Source: Suillus spraguei | Lineage: Eukaryota > Basidiomycota > Agaricomycetes > Boletales > Suillaceae | Assembly: GCA_016800925.1 (NCBI GenBank) | Contig: JABCPU010000243.1 | Location: 39,984-103,983, forward strand | Direction: 5' to 3' | DNA length: 64,000 nt | Shown: in pieces, positions 11,771 to 22,010 of the stretch | How positions within the stretch are numbered: position 1 is the stretch's first letter | Layout of the letters: each line of letters begins with the position of its first letter | The notes under the pieces: model-generated | Database searches by the model: none | What the model was told of the DNA's origin: nothing | What the model saw: the letters and a program-made list of their open reading frames with translations, nothing else | Program-made: the position numbers and the translations under genes

Positions 11771-11865
11771 CAGTGCCCATTCTTATTCTCTTCAGTCCAG
11801 CGGCAAAGTACATACAGCTAGTACGTACTTTGCCGCTGGACTGAGGAGAATAAGAATGGGCACTG
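11771..11865. repeat. Hairpin: 41-bp stem with one mismatch, 13-nt loop
   Basis: Bases 11771-11811 pair with 11825-11865 with a single A/G difference. The loop is ATACAGCTAGTAC. The loop-proximal part (GGCAAAGTAC / GTACTTTGCC) is the same as in the hairpin at 11623, so the two are related by duplication. Confidence 0.9.
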
Positions 11866-11879
11866 CCTGGTAAGTACTA

Positions 11880-13915
11880 GCTATATGTACTTTTCCGCTT
11901 GACAAATGATCAAATCAACTTGATGGGCTGTCCGAAAATGCCGTACAACCTCCACAACATCAAAGTCAATCTCAACTGATTGGTCGAACAAAGTGTTCCA
12001 CCAGGGAACTTCCATCAGCCAGGAGCTCCCAGACTGACAAGACTTTGGCTGACCTACTACTCTCAGGTAGCGGATGATATGGATCCATGGCAATGCCTTG
12101 CGATCGAAATGATGCGATGCATGGAAACAAGCTCATCCTTGTGGTGATCTACACGCACACAGCTTGCTAGTGTGGCATCTCCCATTATTTTTTGGGGGTT
12201 ATATATGCCGTTCTCCCATCTTACTCCCTCAGAAAACGTATCATGTCGTCCTCAGGCCCCACTCTTGCTCAGATCGAAGGCGAGTCTGGCTGCTTGACCT
12301 CCTGCGTTGCCGGAGTTCATCCTTTCTTTAGTTGCAGGCATTATCCTCACTATCGTGGCTGTCATCGCCACATCATTCCGCTTGTTTATTCGTGCGCAAC
12401 GCAAACACCTGTGGATCGATGATGCATGTGCAGCCCTCGGCATGATATTCAACTTTATGTTATCAATTGTCGACTGCTTGTATCTACAAGACTACGGTGA
12501 GCATCATCACACTATTTATCGCATACATCTTACTTAAGTAAATGCAGAAAGATATTCTCAAAGCACAAGAGTAGCGTTATACTACATGTATGTCCTCTTT
12601 TCTTTTACTTGAAAGACGTTACAAGTACCACGTCAGGGTTGCCCACTTCTTTAATGCAGTTGTGTGGTAAGATACCGACGCTCTAGCAGCGACAAGGCAA
12701 AGTGACGGAACTGACGTACACATACAGGACGTCGAGGTTATCCATACTGTTCACTATCGTACGACTCACAGTTCCGGGAACCATTTTCAGGAGGGTTCTC
12801 ATATGCACTGCCATCACCTTCGGCATTTTCTGGGCTCTACTTTTTTCGCAGGTGTGGTGGGTTTGTGAATCTGAGCCCAGCTGGAAAATACAACCACACC
12901 CGCAGTGCGATCTCGGCAGAGCTGTCGCAATAACACAGATGATTAGTGAGATTTCGTTGTTCAGAAAATACGCGGTCTTCTGACGAATTTCAGCCGACGT
13001 TCTAGGGGACTCCATTCTTATTTCAGTTCCTTTCTTCCTCATTTACAACATAAGATTGTCAAGGCCACAAAAAGTCCGGGTACTAACTGCCTTCTCTGCA
13101 TCATCGATCACCACTATTGTCAGTCTCGTCCATGCATATTACATCTTCTCTAGTGGAAGGTTAAAGGAGGTCATGGCTGCTATAGTTGAGGTTCGGTGTT
13201 AGTGTTTAGATCTTGAGCATTGCTGATCGTGCTTCAGGCTTCTATGTCTCTAATCGTCGCGAACTTTGGCGTTGTCGTCGCGTTTATCTTCCATTTAAAG
13301 GCTAAAGAAAGATACCATCCACTTCAACGCCCATCATAACTTTTGGATCACAGCCTAGGAAGCGCTTTCGTGACCCTCTTGCTACGACTTTTGTAGGTGC
13401 TGAAAGTACCCCGATTGTACTGGAGGATCTCTCGGAGTCTCTTCCCTATTCCATGAAGGCAAGCGACGACGAAAATAGTATGAACAATGGAGAGGAAAAG
13501 TAGGCGAATGATTGGTGTTAGAGCACGACGACGTTAATTTGTTCCGACTCCCGCATTAGTGGAGGAGGCTCGTTGTCGATCATCTACATACTGAGGTCGA
13601 TAGATTTATGCTTTGGCTGTGCGAATGGATAACATCTAATTTCATGTGTAACTTGCCCGGCAACTTGCGTTTTACTGATCGTTCACGATTGTTTTTGCCG
13701 TTTGTGTCTAAACACAGGAGGTATATGTCAAGGATTAAACTGTGTTGACTCTAGGAGGGTCTAAGTGGCTACAAACCCCATTTCTATTTTGAAAAAGAAT
13801 TACTATGTAAGTGACTTCTGCCAACTTGTGCCCGCCTCCGACTGACTGCCATAGCCACTCGCCAGTAATTGCCGTTGGCAGAATGGCAGCCAACAACATC
13901 ACGACGCATAGGTCA
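11880..13915 (+). repeat. Duplicated unit D (gene plus flanks, inverted)
   Basis: The 5' flank (11880-12180) is the reverse complement of those of A-C. The 3' flank (13540-13910, with ATAGATTTATGC and GGCAGAATGGCAGCCAACAA) matches the flank of B in reverse. Confidence 0.65.
12243..13503 (+). pseudogene. Rhodopsin-domain (7TM) membrane protein, copy D (broken)
   Basis: This is the only plus-strand copy. Exons in order: helix 1-2 with LWIDDACAALGMIFNFM (to 12495), ERYSQSTRVALYY (about 12546-12587), a short exon with AHFFNAVVW ending at 12667, a helix-rich exon (about 12728-12939, WWVCESEPSWK then HPQCDLG), DVLGDSILISVP (about 12994-13190) and the tail exon from 13234. Three lesions are seen: the family-wide break before helix 1 near 12310, a one-base loss in the tail near 13305, and CAG-to-TAG (13501-13503) where copy E reads GKQAND. 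It is best treated as a pseudogene. Confidence 0.65.
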
Positions 13916-13959
13916 TGCAGGCCTGGCTAAGGACGAAATTTCAACACGACTGTCTTAGT

Positions 13960-14204
13960 AGTTATACACAATGTCATTGCTTCAGTGTGTTGATGCTCTT
14001 CTCACGACTTTCACACCCCGCATTCTTGAATTTTGGGATTGTGCCCTACATAATGAATTACACGCAGTACCTGTACATCCTTTATTTTATAATTCATTAT
14101 TCTATTCAAAATACCATCCAGACGTACTATTTTCAACTGGTGCAGGTTTCGTTGGTTACATTGACAGTCCGCTCTCACCTTTCAGGTTGACATTGCCAGA
14201 CAGT
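13960..14204 (+). other. Left part of duplicated segment X, interrupted by T1
   Basis: It matches 4230-4420 (TTTATAATTCATTATTCTATT, CAACTGGTGCAGGTTTC) and ends CAGACAGT at 14204, where the T1 LTR begins. The sequence resumes at 19537 with ACAGTTTTCGGAACG. Confidence 0.7.
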
Positions 14205-14393
14205 TGTGAGGCTGTCACGATGAACAGCCGACACTAACAGTGACACGAAACCGGATAACGTGGATGAGCGTATGGATTCGACGGTACGGTAAGAAGGTAA
14301 GGTGTGCGTACAGGGGGAACACAGTATATATATCGAACCGTCCTAACAGGGAACAACAACCGTCACGTGTGCGTAGTAAGCGTCATGCTTACA
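14205..14393 (-). repeat. T1 3' LTR (189 bp)
   Basis: Identical to 19348-19536. It has TG...CA ends and contains TATATATATCGAACC. The polypurine tract lies immediately inside it. Confidence 0.93.
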
Positions 14394-14403
14394 CCCTTCC
14401 CCA

Positions 14404-17400
14404 CTATCTTTGTGATCGTTCCTTCTCCCAAACATCCAAGGCCTCGCAGTCCTCGAGGTCACGCCGCGCGATCCATTCATCGTCCTCCTCTCCGAATCCA
14501 ACCCAGCGCACCAAGTATCGTTTGCCGCGGCCAACCTTGCGTTTGTGATGATCTTTTCGATGAAGTTTTCTAGCTGTCCGTCTTCAGTCACCACAGGACC
14601 CGGGCGAGGGAGTTCACGAGCGGGGAATAGATGCGCGTCATTCATGTGGTATGGACGTAACTGGCTGATGTGGAACGTAGGGAAGATATTGGGTGAGTTT
14701 GGTAAGTCTAGAGTGTATGTCGATGTTTCTGGGTGGGCGTCGAGTACTGTGTAGGGGCCGTCGTATCGGGGCATGAACTTGGCAACCGGTTATCTCCCTT
14801 CTGCATGTATTCACGCCTTCGATGTTTTGTAGCAAGGAGAACGCGATCTCCGATCTTGAAGACTATGGTCTTAGTGCGATGCTTGTTCGTCTGAGTTGCC
14901 TGTGTGGCTTTTGCGGCGATCAGATTATCTTGAGCTTCGAGGAGGTCATGTTTGAGCTGTGACAGCAAGCGTGACGCCCGTTCTTCTTCAGACCCGACAA
15001 CAAATGGCGTTGTGTCTTCCATCAGAGGAGGCAACATTCTTGGCTGTCTGCCGAGATGTAACTGAAACGGAGAGTACCCAGTACTGGTGTTCACCGTATT
15101 CATCATGTGGAAACGTACCCGGGGAAGCGCTCTGACCCAGCCCTTGTGATTTCGATCGACATAGTAACGCAAACATTGGTTCACGGTCTTGTTTGTGCGT
15201 TCACTAGCGCAGTCTGTTTCAGGGTGATAGGCCGAAGACATCTTCAATTTGATACCGGTCAGTTTGTGTAAAGCACGCCAGAATTTTGACAAAAACAGCT
15301 TATCACGATCCGAAACAATCTCTTTAGGTAAACCGTTTTCACAGTACCAGTGATCGAAGAAGAGTGTTGCGAAGTGTTCTGCCGAAATGTTGTCCTTGCA
15401 CGGCACCAAGCGAATATCTGCGTTCAGACGATCAGTGATTGAAATGAGCATGTTATACCCATTGTCCTCAGGGAGGGGACCGATGAAGTCTACCGCCACT
15501 GAGTCACCACGTTCATCGGGCACAGGCAAGGGATGTAAGGGGCCAGCTGTCGATGTCGTGTTGGATTTGTTGCGCATACATGCTGTGCAAGACGGGATGT
15601 ATGATTCGACCAGATCCTTATGCATGTTGGGCCAGTAGTAGGAGCCCCTCAACAGCGCGTAGGATTTGTCAGCTCCGAAATGACCGGCCGCGTCGTGAGC
15701 TGCATGAAAAAGGTGTTCACGAAGATTGTCGACACGCGGGATCACTAAGCGATCAGCGATATAGAACAAACCCTTGTCATCCTTTCTGAGCCCAGGCAAG
15801 GAGTTAAGGAGGTCGTCTAGCCGACGGCACCAGGGGTCCTCCTTGTATCCTTGGAGAATCGTTCCTGCAAGGACAGGTCGCTCGCTATGGTCAAGATAGC
15901 TGCGCACACAGCCTCGGTATTGTTTGTGTCTACACGTCGAGAAAGTGCGTCAGCAGCCTCGTTGTCTTCACCTTTAATATAATGTATGCTGATATCATAC
16001 TGAGACATATACTCAGCCCATCGAGCTTGTCGTCTGGACAAGTCACGTTGGCTGTTGAAGTTCTGCAGCGTGCGGTGGTCAGTAAACACATTAACGTGCG
16101 TACCCAAGAGATCAAGTCGCCACTTCTTCAATGCTCGTATGATCGCAAGCAACTCCTTTTCGTGCACAGGGTAATTGACTTCTGCGGACGAAGTTGTGCT
16201 GAGTCGAAGGCAACAGGCCGAGCAGATTCTCTGGTGGGACCCCATGATAACACTGCGCCCGTAGCATAGTCCGAAGCATCGCATGTTAACCAAATTTGGT
16301 TATCACGCAGATTATCGTGATCGATAACGGTGAGACATTGTGGGCTGACGACGAGGTGTTTGATGGCATTGAATGCCTCTTCATGTTCTGAAGTCCAAAC
16401 AGGGAACCTTAGCTCGGCTGCCTTTGTTGTCAGTGGTGTCAGGACTTGTGTGTGTTTGGCGACATTTTGCAAATGATCAGCAAGATAGCGCACAAAACCG
16501 AGAAAGGATCGGACGTGCTTAGCCTTATGAGGTCTCGGCCAGTCAAGGATACGTGCGATCTTTGAGTTATCCGCGTCAATACCTCGTGCCGAGATGTGGT
16601 GTCCTAAGAAGTCAATTTCCGTATTAAAGAGGGATGTTTTCTTCACCGAGCAATAAAGATGCGCTGTCCGAAGTGCTTCTAGTACCTGTTGAACATTCTT
16701 CTCATGTTCTTCAAGCGTTTGCGACCAAATGATGATATCATCGAGGTAGACGTGGCAGATCTTGCCAATGAGGTGACGCAGAGCTGCTGTCATTCGTCGC
16801 TGATGCACAGCTGGTGCATTTCGCACTCCCATGGGCATGACTGTCCATTCGTACTTACCCCACGGAGTATGGATAGCGAGGTATTTCATATCATCGGGGT
16901 GAACTCGTGTCTGAAAAAACGCGTTAGTCATGTCGATTTTACCAAAGAACTTGCCTTTAGCGCAGTCTTTAAGTATTTCATCGATGCGGGGCAAAGGGTG
17001 ATTGTCGGCAATCGTGTTCAGATTGAGCTTTCTGAAGTCATTGACCCATCGTGGAAGTACCATTGGATCTGGCTTCGGAATGATGAATGATGGGGAGGAC
17101 CATTCACTGTCTGAGTGACGCAGGCGTCCACTTTCGACGTGTGAGTCCAACAACGTTTTCCACGCATCGCGATACTTCTTTGGGCAGTCGTAGGATCGTT
17201 GTTGTACTATTTTGTTAGCATCTTTTAAGTTAATACGAAATAAAACATCACTGGGCATGGTATCATTGTGCGGAATATCCGAGGGGAAACGATCTGCGAA
17301 TGACGATTTATATTTTGCATCCAGGGCCTTTAATTGCTCTTGGTAGCAAATTCCATCTATGCGTGATTGTATCGCTGCTAAAATGTCAGTACCCCGGACC

Positions 17401-17954
17401 TGTTCGCATTCGTCATCCACAATGTTCTTTAGTTCGGGAAGCACTGTCTTGAGTTCGCTGACGACGTCTTGCTTCATCCAGAACAGCTTTGGACCCGATG
17501 GTGATACACGTTGAGGAGGGGGTGCATCACGTTTTAGCGGCTGCAACAAGTCATAGTTAGTCTCTTTAACGATGCAAGTACGCAGCTCATGATCGACAAC
17601 AATTCGATTATGTTGCAAAAACGGGCCACCCAACAGAAGGGGAGTACAAAGATTAGGCGCAATAATGGCGCGTACGTTTCGAGAGGTGTAAACGTTGTCA
17701 AGAGAGGTACATGATAATTTGACGTAATGCGTGAAAAGAAAAGAGTCTTTGTCTTGAGACAATGCAAGTGAGACGGGTATTGATTTTGCAAGCTTGCGAT
17801 GGCGCAATCCGAGTTGTTTAACGAGGTCTTCACCAATCAGAACTAAAGAAGAGCCATGGTCAATGAGAGCAGAAACGGTGACAGGAGAAGATACGGCAGG
17901 CCCATTAACTAGGCACTCCCAGCGAAGGTGGGGGTTTGTAGCGGAGCCACGCAC
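14404..17954 (-). pseudogene. pol: T1 Pol (protease-RT-RNase H-integrase-chromodomain), frameshifted
   Basis: In order: aspartic protease with ALIDHGSS in place of the usual D-S/T-G; reverse transcriptase with YLDD near 16750; RNase H with TCDASDYATGAV; the integrase zinc-binding region (HDAAGH, CTACMRNK), then VDFIGPL and YHPETD; and a chromodomain (RYLVRWVGF, DDEWI) ending at 14404. Frames change near 16190, 15855, 14785 and 14545. Each looks like a single lost base, at least two of them in short homopolymers. All domains are otherwise complete and no large deletion is seen. With identical LTRs, the breaks are either very recent or consensus errors. Confidence 0.88.
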
Positions 17955-19141
17955 TCTTCGCCCGAGTCAGTTCCATTGCCTAGGACTGCGGACGGCATAA
18001 CCACTGCTACGGTCTCGGCGTCGTCGTCTACATCAATGGCTGCTACAACTTCTTTCTTCTTGGATTTCTTCGCTAACACTGCTGAGGCTGTCAGTGTCTT
18101 GTATGAAGCGCCATCCGGAAAACCCTTTGGACAGCCTGACGAGGTGTGACCAGCGAACGGCTCCCGGCACTTGAAACAACCATTGTTGTCTCGCAAGAGT
18201 TGTCGTTCAGTGTCAGTGAGAGCCGGCAGACGTGTGAACGGCTTGGAAGGTTCTTTAGCCTGTGAGCTACCACTCTTGGTATACGAGCGCATGTTGGTGT
18301 TTGGTTTCTTGTCGTTGGCGGAGCGTGCACGTTCATTGCGCAAGGCATTCTCTACTGCTTCCTTTTGCCTGGCAAGGTAACGAAGACGTTTCTCGTCGAG
18401 AACGTGAACCTTTTCAATCCACAATCGCAAGTTCTCTTCAACGATACGTTCGGCATGATAATCGGTGGCGAGGTCGGCATTTAGATGTGACTCGAGATGG
18501 TACAGAATATGGACATCAGTCAGGTGGGACGTTGTCCCCCTAAGGAGCGTGTTCTGGCTCTGAATGTCGATAGCCCATTCGCTGAAAGGGCGTTGTCCTT
18601 GTGAGGAGGCCAACATCTTGCGCCTGACAGTATCTGCCCAGCCGGTGGGGAGCCATATTTTGCGAACCTCGACCATGTATTCTTTAAACGCGAGAGCATC
18701 GATCTCGTCTTGATTGGTAAGATACCAGTCTTGTATGCGCGGGTCTTGCATGCCCCACGCAACCTTTCCAACCATTTCGTCTTCTGGCACATCCTTATGC
18801 CTAAAGAACTGAGTACAACCCATTTCCCAAGCCCGCAGTACCTCTGGGGTCACTTCGCCTGGTGTGAGAAACGGCGGTTTGCTTGCAGATGCTTGGTCGA
18901 CACGTGCAATTTTGGAAGTCATAACTGGCGGAATAATGCGGTAATCTGAGTCGCTTGAATCAGAGTCTGACAGCACACGTATTGTGGTAGGTGCGAGAAT
19001 TGAAGAACTTTCACTTTCGTCGGAATCAGAGGATATATGCGCCGTGGTAGGCGTATTTGCCGTATCAACAGGTGATGTCACGCGATCAGGTGACAACACC
19101 TGGTCAGGTGATGACGTTCGGTCCGGCGAGGTGTGTACCAA
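17909..19141 (-). CDS. gag: T1 Gag
   Basis: Intact frame of 410 codons. The N-terminal third is Ser/Thr/Asp-rich and low complexity. The middle is capsid-like (ILYHLESHLNADLATDYHAE is typical of Ty3 capsids) and is followed by a basic linker. The C-terminal nucleocapsid knuckle is C-X2-C-X6-H-X4-C (CFKCREPFAGHTSSGC), slightly longer than the usual C-X2-C-X4-H-X4-C. It packages element RNA into particles. The frame ends at 17909 and overlaps the pol frame (-1 relative to gag) by about 46 nt. Pol has no ATG in this overlap, so Gag-Pol is probably made by -1 frameshifting, possibly on the A-ACC-CCC run near the gag end. Confidence 0.88.
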   Translation of the reverse strand: MVHTSPDRTSSPDQVLSPDRVTSPVDTANTPTTAHISSDSDESESSSILAPTTIRVLSDSDSSDSDYRIIPPVMTSKIARVDQASASKPPFLTPGEVTPEVLRAWEMGCTQFFRHKDVPEDEMVGKVAWGMQDPRIQDWYLTNQDEIDALAFKEYMVEVRKIWLPTGWADTVRRKMLASSQGQRPFSEWAIDIQSQNTLLRGTTSHLTDVHILYHLESHLNADLATDYHAERIVEENLRLWIEKVHVLDEKRLRYLARQKEAVENALRNERARSANDKKPNTNMRSYTKSGSSQAKEPSKPFTRLPALTDTERQLLRDNNGCFKCREPFAGHTSSGCPKGFPDGASYKTLTASAVLAKKSKKKEVVAAIDVDDDAETVAVVMPSAVLGNGTDSGEECVAPLQTPTFAGSA

Positions 19142-19347
19142 AGGTAAGTCACTCAGTGCTTGATTTAGCCTCGCACGACTCCTTGTTGTGATAAACGACG
19201 AAGGTACAGGGATGCGAGAGCGGCGGGGCGGCAGTTTGAGTTGTTTTTACAGTTGGCGGGTTGACCGTCGTGGTCAATTCCCTACCCTAGTAGCAGTGAG
19301 GTTATGGTTTTGCAAACAGATACGCTCAGTTGAACGTTAAAAAAAAG

Positions 19348-19536
19348 TGTGAGGCTGTCACGATGAACAGCCGACACTAACAGTGACACGAAACCGGATA
19401 ACGTGGATGAGCGTATGGATTCGACGGTACGGTAAGAAGGTAAGGTGTGCGTACAGGGGGAACACAGTATATATATCGAACCGTCCTAACAGGGAACAAC
19501 AACCGTCACGTGTGCGTAGTAAGCGTCATGCTTACA
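19348..19536 (-). repeat. T1 5' LTR (189 bp)
   Basis: Identical to the other LTR. On the minus strand it is followed by a T-rich stretch and a leader of about 200 bp before gag. No canonical tRNA primer-binding site could be recognised just inside it. Confidence 0.92.
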
Positions 19537-19760
19537 ACAGTTTTCGGAACGTAAGCAGAGAGTTGGCATTCATTGATGTCATGAGCACAACCGCAGGCCT
19601 TGAAATTTTGAAAATGAATGGGTAGTTGTTAGGCCTGAGGCCAGCCTGGTGTACATATATAACCACGGGCAAAAGTCAAGTAGCATAGCTGGTGAGCCTG
19701 GCCGCTGCTTGGTAATATGCGTAAATAACTATCACAGCAAGACAAGCACTTTCCGGACAA
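19537..19760 (+). other. Right part of duplicated segment X
   Basis: It continues the segment interrupted at 14204: TCGGAACGTAAGCAGAGAGTT, GCAGGCCTTGAAATT and ATAACCACGGGCAAAAG match 5411-5540. About 800 bp of segment X (4440-5400) is absent here. Confidence 0.6.
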
Positions 19761-19769
19761 GGATGAACA

Positions 19770-22010
19770 GAGACAAGTAAAGGTGATAACAACAAGGAAC
19801 AAATCGACGTAGTTAGGATACTAGACTTTCGTAGGAGGGTTCTGACGAGCTTCGAGTGGGGCATTCAACATATCGAATTCTATACTGAGTAGGGAGTGTA
19901 CATGAGCTACTTATACTGCGAAACGGTAAGGGTCATCGGCGATGGATAAGCCAAATGATTATGTGAAAACTGAGGCAGAAGAGAGTGGCATCGCGCTTGA
20001 CAGGGTAGAATAGAACGGAGAGGAATGGGGATACGAAAATTGAATGAGTGGGAATATGAATGAGTATGGTTGACTAGTAGTGTTGACAGCGGTGAATGGC
20101 GACATTGACGAGAGAAAGGGACTGAAAGTTGACAGGGATGACGAGTTTGTTGTAAGGACTGGGACCACATGGACTGACGACGGTGGCGAAGTAATGAGGG
20201 AACCCAGGAAGGAATGTATCCGCGTGATCAACTCGACTATCAGTGAGTCACGTGGACGGTCTCGAACGCGTCGACTGGTCCGAGCGTTAGAGTTCGGGCG
20301 CAGAGGTTGCCAATGTCTTCTCGTGCAGAATTTCGAGCTCTGTAGCAATGTGAAAAAACCGTTTATTTGTGAAGATCGGTGCAGGCCAGTGCCCATGGGT
20401 CGTGGTGTTGTTGGCTGCCAAGGGTAATTACTGGGAAGTGACAGGAGTAGTAGGTCGGAGGCCCGTGGCAGTTTCAAAAACATGGGACAGACATATATCC
20501 AGTTTAGACAAACCGCAAGAACGATCGTGAACAATCGACAAAACGCAAGTTGCCGGGCAACTTACACAGGAAATTATATATTATCCACAGTTAAAGCGTA
20601 AATCTATCGACCTAAGAAATTAGATGCATGATGGGATCCACTCGATAAAGACCCTCCTCCACTAACGCGGGAGTCGGGACAAATTAACGTCGGTATGTTC
20701 TAACACCAATCATTCGCCTGCTTTCCATCCCTATTGTTCATACTATTTTCGTCATCATCGCTTGCCTTCATGGAACGGGGAAGAGACTCTGAGAGATCCT
20801 CCAATACGATCGGGGTACTTTCAACACCTGTGAAATTCGTAGCAAGAGGGTCACGATGGCGCTTCCTAGGCTGTGATCCAAAAGTGAGAATAGGCGTCGA
20901 AGTGGATGGCGTCTCTTCTTCAGCCTTTAGATGGAATATGAACGCGACGACGACGCTCAAGTTCGCGACGATTAGAGACATAGAAGCCTGAAGCACGATC
21001 AGCAGCGCTCGAGGTCTAAATGCTAATACCGCACCTCGACTATAGCAGCCATGACCTCCTTTAGCCCTCCACCAGAGAAGATATAATATGCATGGACGAG
21101 ACTGACAATCGTGGTGATAGCCGATGCAGAAAAGACAGATAGTACCCTGATTTTTTGCGCCCATGACAATCTGACTTTGTAAAGGAGGCAAAAAGGCGCC
21201 AAGATGAGAACAAAGTCCCCTAGAACGTCGGCTGAAATGCTACATTAGAAGACCAAAGTATTTCATAAACAATAAAATCTCACTAATTATCTGCGCTATG
21301 GCAACACCTCTGCCGAGATCGCACTGCGGGTGTGGTTGTGTTTTCCAACTGGGCTCAGATTCACAAACCCACCACACTTGCGAAAAAAGTAGAGCCCAGA
21401 CAATGCCGAAGGTGATGGCAGTGCATGTGAGAACCCTCCTGAAAATGGTTCCCGGGACTGTGAGTCGTACGATGGTGAACAATATGGATAACCTCGACGC
21501 CCTGTGTGTGCATGTCAGTTCCGCCACTTTGCCTTGCCGCTGCTAAAGCGTCAGTAGCTTACCACACAACTGCGTAAAAGAATTGGGCAATCCTGATGTG
21601 ATATTTTTAACGTCTCTCGAGTATAAGAAAGATAAAGAACGCACATGTAGTATAAAGCTATTCTCGTAGTTTGAGGGTATCTTTCTGCGTTTCTTCAGTA
21701 AGACATATGCGACATACCCAGTGCGAAACCGCTCACCAAAGTCTTGTAGATATAAGCAGTCGGCAATTAATAACATGAGGTTGAATATCATGCCGAGGGC
21801 TGCCCATGCGTCGTCGAGCCACAGGCGTTTGCGCCGCGTACGAATACATAAACGGAAGGATGTGACAATGACAGCCACGATAGTGAGGACAATGCCTACG
21901 ACTAAAGAGAGTATTAACTCCAGCGACGCAGCAAGTTAAACAGCAAGACTCGCCTTCGATCTGACCAAGAGTAGGACCTGAGGACGACATGATGGGGGAG
22001 CAAGATGGAC
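19770..22010 (-). repeat. Duplicated unit E (gene plus 3' flank)
   Basis: It shares the far flank with C (19776-19830) and the near flank with B and D (20400-20700). Unlike A-D, it lacks the common 5' flank: homology stops near 22010, just upstream of the ATG. Confidence 0.6.
20700..21990 (-). CDS. Rhodopsin-domain (7TM) membrane protein, copy E (best preserved)
   Basis: From helix 1 onward every exon is open with good splice sites: helix 1-2 with RLWLDDAWAALGMIFNLM, a short exon with ALYY, AQFFYAVVW, the helix-rich exon with WWVCESEPSWKTQ then PHPQCDLG, a DVLGDS-type exon, and the tail with STPIVLEDLSES ending NRDGKQANDW. The double Asp of LDDAW and the alternating helix/loop pattern fit the fungal rhodopsin-domain family (predicted integral membrane protein, ligand unknown; no retinal-lysine claim is made). 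The peptide after the ATG (MSSSGPTLGQIEGES) is again out of frame with helix 1. The common 5' flank is missing, so promoter and expression may differ from the other copies. Confidence 0.65.

Larger units (their letters stand above)
9793..13503. repeat. Head-to-head inverted duplication of units C and D
   Basis: Copy C reads leftward from 11075 and copy D reads rightward from 12243, with their homologous 5' flanks facing each other across about 11470-11880. The arms are roughly 1.6-2 kb each. The centre holds two hairpins of common design (11623-11669 and 11771-11865). Confidence 0.75.
14200..19541 (-). mobile_element. Ty3/gypsy chromovirus T1
   Basis: A complete LTR retrotransposon on the minus strand, 5,332 bp between the outer LTR ends, flanked by the 5-bp target duplication ACAGT (14200-14204 and 19537-19541). 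LTRs of 189 bp begin TGTGAG and end CTTACA and are identical over their whole length. Gag, protease, reverse transcriptase, RNase H, integrase and a C-terminal chromodomain follow in the usual order. A purine-rich tract (AGTGGGGAAGGG on the minus strand, 14394-14405) abuts the 3' LTR. Segment X at 5407 gives the uninterrupted target. Pol carries about four frame changes, so this copy is probably not self-sufficient as written. Confidence 0.93.

Noticed and set aside
14343..14774. A stand-alone gene next to the T1 integrase
   Set aside because: It is the frameshifted continuation of T1 pol (linker and chromodomain).
19340..19347. A-run before the right T1 LTR as a polypurine tract (plus-strand element)
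   Set aside because: All T1 genes read on the minus strand, and a better purine tract abuts the left LTR at 14394-14405.
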